From: Ruminococcus flavefaciens
GTDB taxonomy: Bacteria > Bacillota > Clostridia > Oscillospirales > Ruminococcaceae
DNA length: 5,615 bases
Assembly: GCA_902796705.1 (NCBI GenBank)
Contig: CADBQF010000111.1
Location: 1 to 5,615, forward strand
Reading direction: 5' to 3'
The notes beneath the pieces are model-generated. The model was not told where the DNA came from and made no database searches. It saw nothing but the letters and a program-made list of their open reading frames with translations. This document shows positions 1-4,816 of this stretch, one piece after another; position 1 is the stretch's first letter; each line of letters starts with the position of its first letter. The position numbers were made by a program, and so were the translations under genes.

Positions 1-2
1 AC

Positions 3-71
3 CCGTTCGTCAAAGTATACAAAGGCAAATCGCGGCAAAACACGGCAAATCACGGAGGTTTCAGGCTATGA
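3..71 (+). CDS. possible 3' end of an unidentified upstream gene (partial)
   Basis: This frame is open from the left edge to a TGA at 69-71, and the TGA overlaps the ATG of the phosphatase gene as ATGA, a junction typical of translationally coupled operon genes. The visible tail of about 22 residues (beginning PFVKVYKGK) is basic and has no motif I can assign. Support is weak: the stretch is short, and both other forward frames are also open here, so it could equally be leader DNA. The three 10-bp repeats inside it would shift frame with each copy, so they do not give a peptide repeat. Confidence 0.35.
   Translation, partial: PFVKVYKGKSRQNTANHGGFRL
24..53 (+). repeat. three tandem copies of a degenerate 10-bp repeat
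   Basis: GGCAAATCGC (24-33), GGCAAAACAC (34-43) and GGCAAATCAC (44-53) lie head to tail and run directly into the GGAGG ribosome binding site of the next gene. Each copy differs from the others at one or two positions. The 10-bp period is close to one helical turn. No function can be assigned from the sequence. Confidence 0.6.
54..58 (+). promoter_or_regulatory. ribosome binding site of the tyrosine phosphatase gene
   Basis: GGAGG ends nine bases before the ATG at 68. It fixes that ATG as the start, even though the same frame is open further left to the window edge. Confidence 0.8.
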
Positions 72-523
72 TAAAGGTTATGTTTGTTTGCCACGGCAAT
101 ATCTGCCGTTCACCAATGGCGGAATTTATAATGAAAAAACTTGCAGCCGATTCCGGAGCAGGGGACGATATCTGTATATCGTCAAGTGCGGTAAGCACCG
201 AGGAGATAGGAGAGCCGGTATATCCGCCTGCACGTTCAGAGCTTGCAAAGCACGGCATTGGCTGTGCCGGAAAGACAGCGGTACAGCTCAGAAAGTCTGA
301 CTATGATAAATACGATCTTTTCATTGGTATGGATACTTCAAATATCAGGAACATGATGCGTATTTTCGGAAGCGACAGGGACGGGAAGATATATAAGCTG
401 ATGAGCTTTGCGGGCAGGGGAGATGATGTATCCGATCCGTGGTACAGCCGTGATTTCGGGAAAGCTTATGAAGATATAGAAGAGGGCTGCAAAGGTCTTC
501 TGCGTTTCATCGCTGATATGTGA
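68..523 (+). CDS. low-molecular-weight protein-tyrosine-phosphatase
   Basis: A 151-residue cytoplasmic enzyme, the usual size for the LMW-PTP/ArsC-fold family, which removes phosphate from phosphotyrosine through a cysteinyl-phosphate intermediate. The N-terminal P-loop reads VCHGNICRSP, giving nucleophile C8 and phosphate-binding R14 and S15 (C-x5-R-S). The general-acid loop is at D123-P124-W125; family members usually have DPY or DPW. The motif around M88-D89-x-S-N92 is also typical. In Gram-positive bacteria such enzymes often oppose bacterial tyrosine kinases in capsule or exopolysaccharide control, but no kinase or polysaccharide gene is visible, so the substrate is unknown. An arsenate reductase role is less likely because the further redox cysteines of ArsC are not in their usual C-terminal place. 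The ATG at 68 has GGAGG at 54-58. The gene may be co-transcribed with an upstream gene, and an intrinsic terminator follows ten bases after its stop. Confidence 0.95.
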   Translation: MIKVMFVCHGNICRSPMAEFIMKKLAADSGAGDDICISSSAVSTEEIGEPVYPPARSELAKHGIGCAGKTAVQLRKSDYDKYDLFIGMDTSNIRNMMRIFGSDRDGKIYKLMSFAGRGDDVSDPWYSRDFGKAYEDIEEGCKGLLRFIADM

Positions 524-532
524 TATTCAATT

Positions 533-557
533 GCGGCACTATGCCGCTTTTCTTTTT
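533..557 (+). terminator. intrinsic terminator of the tyrosine phosphatase gene
   Basis: GCGGCA (533-538) pairs perfectly with TGCCGC (542-547) around a CTA loop and is followed by TTTTCTTTTT. It starts ten bases after the phosphatase TGA and isolates that gene from the sigma-factor promoter that begins about 28 bases further on. Confidence 0.9.
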
Positions 558-561
558 CGTA

Positions 562-580
562 TCTGAAAATTTTTTTCAGA
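562..580. repeat. AT-rich 8-bp inverted repeat upstream of the ECF promoter
   Basis: TCTGAAAA (562-569) and TTTTCAGA (573-580) are perfect reverse complements separated by TTT. The repeat ends four bases before the -35 element of the ECF promoter. It may act as an AT-rich UP-like element, a minor hairpin or a protein site; nothing in the sequence decides which. Confidence 0.45.
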
Positions 581-584
581 AAAG

Positions 585-611
585 TGAAACCTTTTTCCGT
601 GTCCGGGCGTA
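585..611 (+). promoter_or_regulatory. ECF (SigW-like) sigma promoter driving the sigma/anti-sigma operon
   Basis: TGAAAC at 585-590, continuing as CTTTTTCC, is followed after exactly 17 bases by CGTA at 608-611 (within GCGTATTAT). This matches the Gram-positive ECF promoter form (TGAAAC, 16-17 bp, CGTA) known from Bacillus subtilis SigW-type regulons. Transcription would start near 617-619, leaving a leader of about 55 bases before the sigma-factor ATG. Its position directly upstream of an ECF sigma gene points to positive autoregulation, which is usual for such loci. That the sigma factor encoded here is the one that reads this promoter is inferred. Confidence 0.8.
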
Positions 612-640
612 TTATCAGTGAAAGGGTCCTGAAAGAACTC

Positions 641-654
641 TTGAAACGTTTCAA
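641..654. promoter_or_regulatory. perfect 14-bp palindrome in the leader of the sigma gene
   Basis: TTGAAAC followed by GTTTCAA is a perfect palindrome with no spacer. It lies just upstream of the AAAGGAAG ribosome binding site (656-663) and about 23 bases after the predicted transcription start. It carries the TGAAAC hexamer of the -35 element on both strands, but neither copy has a CGTA at promoter spacing. It may be an operator for a dimeric repressor, or chance. Confidence 0.45.
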
Positions 655-673
655 TAAAGGAAGAAACATTGAT

Positions 674-1147
674 ATGACAGATGAAAAATTCCTGTGTGCT
701 TATGAAAAGTTCAGAAACACTGTATATTCCGTGATATTCAGCTATGTGCGGAATGCCGATGATGCTTCGGAACTTTCACAGGACACCTTTATAAAACTAT
801 ACACATACGAAGGCGGATTTGATTCCGACGACCATATGAAAGCATGGCTGATAAGAGTCGCTGTAAACGGCTGCAACGATCATTTCCGGAAACGCAGGCA
901 CGTTTCTGATTCTCCGATACCTGAAGACTTGCCTTCCGGAGAAGAACACGAGCTTGATGAGATAATCGCTGAAGTGATGAAGCTGCCCGAAAAATACAGG
1001 ATACCGATACACCTCTTTTACTATGAGGAGTACAGCGTCAGTGAGATATCTGATATACTCGGCATCTCTGAGTCTACTGTCAAAACAAGACTGAGAAGAG
1101 GCCGGGAGAAACTCAAAAAAGCACTGAGAAAGGAAGATTGGCTGTGA
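674..1147 (+). CDS. ECF-family RNA polymerase sigma factor
   Basis: A 157-residue sigma-70 family protein of the extracytoplasmic-function type, which directs RNA polymerase to stress or envelope promoters. Region 2 covers about residues 8-76, with the core-binding and -10 recognition block seen as DDASELSQDTFIKLY followed by KAWLIRVAVN. A short acidic linker follows, and region 4 covers about 95-152, where YSVSEISDILGISESTVKTR is the helix-turn-helix that reads the -35 element. The same frame extends back to a GTG at 584, but that GTG sits on the -35 element of the ECF promoter, so the added residues cannot come from transcripts made there. ATG 674 has AAAGGAAG at 656-663. The stop overlaps the next gene as GTGA (1144-1147), the classic sigma/anti-sigma coupling. 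The signal it responds to is not evident. Confidence 0.93.
   Translation: MTDEKFLCAYEKFRNTVYSVIFSYVRNADDASELSQDTFIKLYTYEGGFDSDDHMKAWLIRVAVNGCNDHFRKRRHVSDSPIPEDLPSGEEHELDEIIAEVMKLPEKYRIPIHLFYYEEYSVSEISDILGISESTVKTRLRRGREKLKKALRKEDWL
1131..1134 (+). promoter_or_regulatory. ribosome binding site deciding the GTG start of the anti-sigma gene
   Basis: AGGA, within AAAGGAAG inside the end of the sigma gene, is nine bases from GTG 1144 but only three bases from the in-frame TTG at 1138. The spacing favours the GTG. Confidence 0.6.
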
Positions 1148-2220
1148 AATATGACCGCTATAAAAAAGCTATGGACAACGTATGTGATAAAAACTTTACA
1201 TTAACGGCTGCCGAAATGCTTGAAAAAGCTAAGGCATCTTCTGATACGGAAAGGAATATCACTATGAATAACAAGGGAAAAAGAAACATGATCGCAAGGA
1301 TCATCGGAGCAGCAGCAGCCTGCTCGGTATTATCAGTTACAGCAGTATCAGCTATGGGATACGGCCCTCTCAGCGGCAGCTTCCGCAAATTCTTCGGCAA
1401 GGACGAGGTCACGGCTGATATAATAGATCAGGGACATTACTGTGAGATAGATGAGGTGCTTTCGGACAGCATCTTTACGGTTGATCTCGATTCTGTCACA
1501 GGCGATAAGTCATCTCCGAAACTCATCTTCGATGTGACAGTCAATGACGAAAAACTTGCAGCAGAAAATGACCGTCTCATGCTCTCAGCATATATCCTCG
1601 ATGAATACAGATATGCCAACGAGCTTGATAATTATTCTATGTGGGAAGCATACGGTGAAAAAGATCCCGACACGAGCAATGTATATCATATCTGCATGGA
1701 CGGACCTTCTGCCTTTATGATAAACGGTGCAGATGCCGTTGTAGCTGTCAGAAAGATAAGTTTTGACAGTGATACAGTGAACCAGAAATTTACCTATGAT
1801 GTGGATATGGAATACCGCATACACGTTCCGGAGGAAGCACTGAAAGATACTTTTGCAGAGTGCTATTCCGGTATCACTCTTCACAGCGGAAACGTTGACT
1901 ATGATCTCTGCTATGCGGAGTACGGCTCTTATGATTCTATGTTCCAGTTCACATTTGACTTCCTCGGAACAGAACTTGCCGGCGGCGAGACTGATTTCTA
2001 TGAAGCTGAATACAAATTCGACGACGACTGGCACAGATTTGCAGATTCGTTCGTACTCACCGTTGACGGAACGGAATATACCGTCAAGGAGAAAGGCTAT
2101 GCCGGCTGTAATGCGGACGACGGCAGATGCAGCACATGGCTCACTTTCCCGGCTGTTAATTATGATTCCGCTGAGAGCATAACTTTCACCGCCGGAAACG
2201 AGACTTTCACACTCAAATAA
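1144..2220 (+). CDS. single-pass membrane protein, probable anti-sigma factor
   Basis: A 358-residue protein, most likely the membrane partner that holds the adjacent ECF sigma factor inactive. About 48 residues are cytoplasmic and mostly helical, lacking the HxxxCxxC zinc anti-sigma motif. One transmembrane helix follows at about 49-73 (IIGAAAACSVLSVTAVSAMG), preceded by the basic stretch NNKGKRN, consistent with an inside-N, outside-C topology. The remaining 285 or so residues are acidic, rich in tyrosine and predicted here to be mainly beta strand. They carry six cysteines (100, 184, 240, 256, 322, 329), which could form disulfides. The architecture resembles clostridial anti-sigma proteins with DUF4179-like outer domains, but that family was not confirmed. 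The GTG start overlaps the sigma stop as GTGA and has AGGA nine bases upstream; a TTG six bases earlier in frame is the alternative. A strong terminator ends the operon. Confidence 0.75.
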   Translation: MKYDRYKKAMDNVCDKNFTLTAAEMLEKAKASSDTERNITMNNKGKRNMIARIIGAAAACSVLSVTAVSAMGYGPLSGSFRKFFGKDEVTADIIDQGHYCEIDEVLSDSIFTVDLDSVTGDKSSPKLIFDVTVNDEKLAAENDRLMLSAYILDEYRYANELDNYSMWEAYGEKDPDTSNVYHICMDGPSAFMINGADAVVAVRKISFDSDTVNQKFTYDVDMEYRIHVPEEALKDTFAECYSGITLHSGNVDYDLCYAEYGSYDSMFQFTFDFLGTELAGGETDFYEAEYKFDDDWHRFADSFVLTVDGTEYTVKEKGYAGCNADDGRCSTWLTFPAVNYDSAESITFTAGNETFTLK

Positions 2221-2231
2221 AACGCTCCCTG

Positions 2232-2273
2232 TACGCTCTCCATTATGAAGAATGGAGGGCGTATTTTTGTTTC
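2232..2273 (+). terminator. intrinsic terminator of the sigma/anti-sigma operon
   Basis: The 13-base arms at 2232-2244 and 2251-2263 pair fully apart from one T-G wobble (2237 with 2258) around the loop ATGAAG. TTTTTGTTT follows. It lies 11 bases after the anti-sigma stop. Confidence 0.93.
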
Positions 2274-2294
2274 CGGCGAGAGTTTGTTTTGTAG

Positions 2295-2323
2295 TTGACG
2301 CAAAGGATCATATGTGGTATAAT
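2295..2323 (+). promoter_or_regulatory. consensus sigma-A promoter of the G1P dehydrogenase operon
   Basis: TTGACG (2295-2300) and a perfect TATAAT (2318-2323) are separated by 17 bases, with TG at 2315-2316 forming an extended -10 (TGGTATAAT). Transcription should start near 2330, giving a leader of about 45 bases. This close to consensus, expression should be strong unless repressed. Confidence 0.92.
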
Positions 2324-2337
2324 CAGTATTGACAACA

Positions 2338-2355
2338 GTTATGATATCTGATAAC
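2338..2355. promoter_or_regulatory. imperfect palindrome just downstream of the promoter
   Basis: GTTAT (2338-2342) and ATAAC (2351-2355) flank an interior containing GATATC; 14 of 18 positions agree with the reverse complement. It sits at about +8 to +25, a position where repressors often bind, but it is short and AT-rich and may be chance. Confidence 0.3.
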
Positions 2356-2363
2356 AAGAAAAT

Positions 2364-2369
2364 GAGGTG
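2364..2369 (+). promoter_or_regulatory. ribosome binding site deciding the ATG start at 2375
   Basis: GAGGTG at 2364-2369 is well placed for ATG 2375. The in-frame GTG at 2369 overlaps this site and so is an unlikely start. Confidence 0.8.
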
Positions 2370-2374
2370 TGATA

Positions 2375-3439
2375 ATGGATCAGCATACAAGATTCGACCT
2401 TCCGATATGCCTTGCAGTCGAGGAGGACGCTTTTTTTCATTCTGACGAGATAATCAGCAGATATATACCGGAGATCATCGGTCAGAAAGCTATCGTGATC
2501 TCCGAGGAATTCCTGATAGGCATCTACAAGGAAAAGATAGACGATATAAGTCATGATTTCGGTGATGCCGAGATCTATGCCATGAAAAGTGCAAGTTTCG
2601 ACGAGGCAGTCACTATCGCCAAGAAGGTATGCACTGAGGAGATAAAGATAATCATAGGCATAGGCGGCGGAAGAGTTCTTGATACTGCTAAATACGCCGC
2701 ACATATAAGCAAGGCGGTATATATATGTATGCCGACTTCGCTCAGCAATGATTCGCTCGCATCGCCGTTCTCGGTGCTTGAAACTTACGGCAAGGCACGC
2801 ATGACGCTTTCATGCAAGATACCGACAGCTATCATCGTCGATACGAACATGATAATAAATGCTCCGGAGGGACAGACGCTTTCCGGTATAGGCGATACGA
2901 TCGCAAAGCATACAGCACTTTTTGACTGGAAGCTCTCTGCTAAAAGATCGTCCGCAAGGATAGACGACTTTGCATACGCACTCAGCAGAATGAGCTATGA
3001 TTCAGTATATCACTGCGATGAAAAAAACATGAAGAGCCGTGTGTTCATAAGGATACTTTCAAGGGCGTTGGTAATGGGCGGACTTGCTATGGAGATCGCC
3101 GGCTCGTCACGTCCGTGCAGCGGAAGCGAGCATCTTTTTGCCCATGCTATCGAGGAATACTATCCCGATATAAAGATATCCCACGGAATGGCAGTAGCTA
3201 TAGGAAGTATCCCTGCCTGCATCTTTCAGGGGCAGGATCCTAAGGGAATGATAGATTTCTTCCGCACATACGGACTCAATACCGATCCCTCCTCTTACGG
3301 CATCACAGAGGATATGTTCGCAGATATGTGGAAGAAGGCACGCACTGTAAGAAAAGGCCGCATCACGATACTCGATGATACGCCTTATGACAGAGTACAG
3401 CTCGGAGAGATATATAACAGGATGGTGGAAAAAATATGA
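2375..3439 (+). CDS. glycerol-1-phosphate dehydrogenase family protein (AraM/EgsA-like, iron-containing ADH superfamily)
   Basis: A 354-residue cytoplasmic protein, the usual length for sn-glycerol-1-phosphate dehydrogenases, which reduce dihydroxyacetone phosphate to sn-glycerol-1-phosphate with NAD(P)H. Family motifs appear in order: the nucleotide-binding GGGRVLDTAKYAA (97-109), PTSLSNDSLASPFSVL (120-135), GIGDTIAKHTALFDWKLS (171-188), SGSEHLFAHAIE (249-260) and HGMAVAIGS (270-278). D174, H253 and H270 fit the three metal ligands of this superfamily. The enzyme makes the archaeal-type lipid backbone; in Bacillus subtilis, AraM supplies PcrB for heptaprenylglyceryl phosphate. No PcrB-like gene is visible here. 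The ATG at 2375 is preferred because GAGGTG lies just upstream. It is first in an operon behind a consensus sigma-A promoter and overlaps the HAD phosphatase gene as ATGA. A related polyol-phosphate or 3-carbon substrate remains possible; the family call is firm, the substrate less so. Confidence 0.85.
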   Translation: MDQHTRFDLPICLAVEEDAFFHSDEIISRYIPEIIGQKAIVISEEFLIGIYKEKIDDISHDFGDAEIYAMKSASFDEAVTIAKKVCTEEIKIIIGIGGGRVLDTAKYAAHISKAVYICMPTSLSNDSLASPFSVLETYGKARMTLSCKIPTAIIVDTNMIINAPEGQTLSGIGDTIAKHTALFDWKLSAKRSSARIDDFAYALSRMSYDSVYHCDEKNMKSRVFIRILSRALVMGGLAMEIAGSSRPCSGSEHLFAHAIEEYYPDIKISHGMAVAIGSIPACIFQGQDPKGMIDFFRTYGLNTDPSSYGITEDMFADMWKKARTVRKGRITILDDTPYDRVQLGEIYNRMVEKI

Positions 3440-4068
3440 AAACAGGACTTATATTCGATATGGACGGAACGCTCTGGGATTCATCGGCAAATGTTGCGGC
3501 TTCGTGGAATGAGAAAGTGAAAGAACTCGGCTATGAACGCCCGGAGATAACACAGCAGGATATCATGAGCATAATGGGACTGACTATGGACAGGATAGCT
3601 GATATAATCTTTGCTGACCTCGGCAAGGAAGAGCGAATGGAACTCCTTGAAAAATGCTGCGGCCATGAGAATGAATTCCTCCGCATACACGGCGGAGTCC
3701 TCTATCCTGAACTGGAAGAGACTTTCATCAGGCTCAGGGAAAAATATCCGCTCTATATAGTGAGCAACTGTCAGAGCGGATATATTGAAGCTTTCCTCGA
3801 ATACTACGGCTTCGGGAAATATTTTGACGACATAGAATGCTACGGAAACAATCTCAGACCGAAAGGTGAAAATATAGCACTTCTTGCCGGAAGGAACGGA
3901 CTTGAAAAAGCTTACTATATCGGAGATATACAGGGCGATCATGATGCCGCTGTACAGGCAGGCTGCGGGTTTATACACGCCGCATACGGATTCGGCACGA
4001 TAGAACAGGAAGTCCCTGAGCTTGAAAAGTTCAGCGATCTTCCGGAGCTTCTTGATACGATAGTATGA
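3436..4068 (+). CDS. HAD-superfamily phosphatase, phosphoglycolate phosphatase-like (subfamily IA)
   Basis: A 210-residue haloacid dehalogenase-type hydrolase that should remove phosphate from a small metabolite through an aspartyl-phosphate intermediate with Mg2+. All four motifs are present: FDMDGTLW with nucleophile D8 and acid/base D10; motif II at S110-N111; motif III lysine K143 (in RPKGEN); and motif IV GDIQGDHDAA with D164 and D168. A helical cap domain of about residues 15-85 between motifs I and II marks it as cap type C1, like Gph and related phosphatases. It starts in an ATGA overlap with the dehydrogenase gene, with GGTGG seven bases upstream, so the two proteins are probably made together. 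That suggests a linked phosphorylated substrate, such as glycerol-1-phosphate or a by-product, but HAD specificity cannot be read from the sequence and a house-cleaning role is equally possible. Confidence 0.88.
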   Translation: MKTGLIFDMDGTLWDSSANVAASWNEKVKELGYERPEITQQDIMSIMGLTMDRIADIIFADLGKEERMELLEKCCGHENEFLRIHGGVLYPELEETFIRLREKYPLYIVSNCQSGYIEAFLEYYGFGKYFDDIECYGNNLRPKGENIALLAGRNGLEKAYYIGDIQGDHDAAVQAGCGFIHAAYGFGTIEQEVPELEKFSDLPELLDTIV

Positions 4069-4077
4069 CTTTTGAAT

Positions 4078-4158
4078 GAAGAATAAAAAGCAGATACCAT
4101 ACGTCTTCTTCTATACAGATGTGCAGGAAGAAGTCGTATGGTATCTGCTTTATTCTTC
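4078..4158. terminator. bidirectional terminator on a long inverted repeat between convergent operons
   Basis: Arms of 25 bases at 4087-4111 and 4127-4151 are reverse complements except for one T-T mismatch (4104 with 4134), around a 15-base loop. With a two-A bulge the pairing continues outward, so GAAGAATAA at 4078-4086 matches the last codons of the response-regulator gene on the other strand. T-rich tracts flank the stem in both directions (TTTATTCTT on the plus strand, CTTTTTATTC on the minus). It starts ten bases after the HAD stop and directly follows the regulator stop, so it can end both transcripts. Confidence 0.9.
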
Positions 4159-4815
4159 ACCGAGCATGAAGCCTATCCCCCATACGGAGGAGATATAGTC
4201 ACAGCCGGCGGCTTTTTTCAGTTTTCTGCGTAGATTGTGGATATGTATTTTGAGCGAATCCTCAGTGCAGTCGGGCGTATCGAAACTTATCCGGTCGAGG
4301 ATACCGAGTTTTGAGCAGACTTTTCCGGGATTCTGCATGAGGAGTTTAAGAATGGCAAATTCAGTTCTTGTGAGTTTTACCTCTTCATCTCCGGCGGTCA
4401 CGGTATGAGTATCAGTGTGCAGAGATATTTCCTTATAGATGAGGATACTGTCATTTACAGGCAGGGAATTTCTTCTGAGCTGCACCTGTACTCTTGCGAG
4501 AAGTTCCTGTATATCGAAAGGTTTTGTGATATAGTCGCACGCCCCTGAAAGAAGCACATCTACCTTATTGGAAGTATCAGCCTTTGCACTGACAGCGATC
4601 ACGGGGATATCCTTTATCTGCGGAATGAGCTGTTCTCCGGCGATACCCGGAAGCATCAGATCGAGCAGGATAAGATCAGGCTTTGATGAAGCGAGCGAAA
4701 GAAGTGCCTCCGAGCCGGAAAAAGCTCTTGTAACGCTGTATCCCTCGTCAGTCAGGACTTCATAAAGAAGATCATTTATTGCTGTGTCATCATCGACGAT
4801 AAGTATTTTGTACAT
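4150..4815 (-). CDS. OmpR/PhoB-family two-component response regulator
   Basis: A 221-residue DNA-binding regulator that should be phosphorylated by a sensor histidine kinase. The receiver domain (about 1-115) has the acidic pocket D8-D9-D10, phosphoacceptor D52 (LLDLMLPG), switch residue S76 (VSAKAD) and K98 in TKPF. The C-terminal winged helix (about 124-219) shows LTRTEFAILKLLMQNPGKV, the recognition-helix region EDSLKIHIHNLRRKLKK, and a wing ending VWGIGFML. An ATG four codons upstream (4827) has no ribosome binding site, whereas ATG 4815 has GGAG at 4822-4825 with six bases of spacing and lies one base after the SGNH stop, so 4815 is taken as the start. The terminator begins at its stop codon, so no kinase follows; one may lie upstream of the SGNH gene, outside the window, or be unlinked. 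Target genes cannot be inferred. Confidence 0.94.
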   Translation of the reverse strand: MYKILIVDDDTAINDLLYEVLTDEGYSVTRAFSGSEALLSLASSKPDLILLDLMLPGIAGEQLIPQIKDIPVIAVSAKADTSNKVDVLLSGACDYITKPFDIQELLARVQVQLRRNSLPVNDSILIYKEISLHTDTHTVTAGDEEVKLTRTEFAILKLLMQNPGKVCSKLGILDRISFDTPDCTEDSLKIHIHNLRRKLKKAAGCDYISSVWGIGFMLGEE

Positions 4816-4816
4816 T

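Noticed and set aside
88..300. Second forward open frame within the tyrosine phosphatase gene
   Set aside because: It is rich in Arg and Cys, shows no family motif, and overlaps the clear LMW-PTP coding frame.
584..673. N-terminal extension of the sigma factor starting at GTG 584
   Set aside because: The GTG overlaps the -35 element of the ECF promoter, the added residues do not resemble sigma region 2, and ATG 674 has a ribosome binding site.
641..673. TGAAAC within the palindrome as a second ECF promoter, on either strand
   Set aside because: No CGTA occurs at 16-17 bp spacing on the plus strand, and the minus strand reads AGGA at that position.
1144..1290. Zinc-binding anti-sigma (ZAS) domain in the cytoplasmic part of the anti-sigma candidate
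   Set aside because: Only one cysteine (residue 14) lies in the first 48 residues and there is no HxxxCxxC pattern.
1585..2034. Antisense open frame of about 149 codons on the minus strand
   Set aside because: It overlaps the outer domain of the anti-sigma candidate, has no recognisable family features, and the sense frame is the one that continues from the sigma operon to a terminator.
2329..2357. A second -35-like TTGACA at 2329-2334
   Set aside because: At 15-18 bp downstream only poor -10 matches such as TAACAA are found, and the consensus promoter just upstream explains transcription.
3481..3978. Antisense open frame of about 165 codons on the minus strand
   Set aside because: It lies wholly inside the HAD phosphatase gene, whose four catalytic motifs are intact. 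It has no recognisable domain and no ribosome binding site that I could see; it is a shadow frame.
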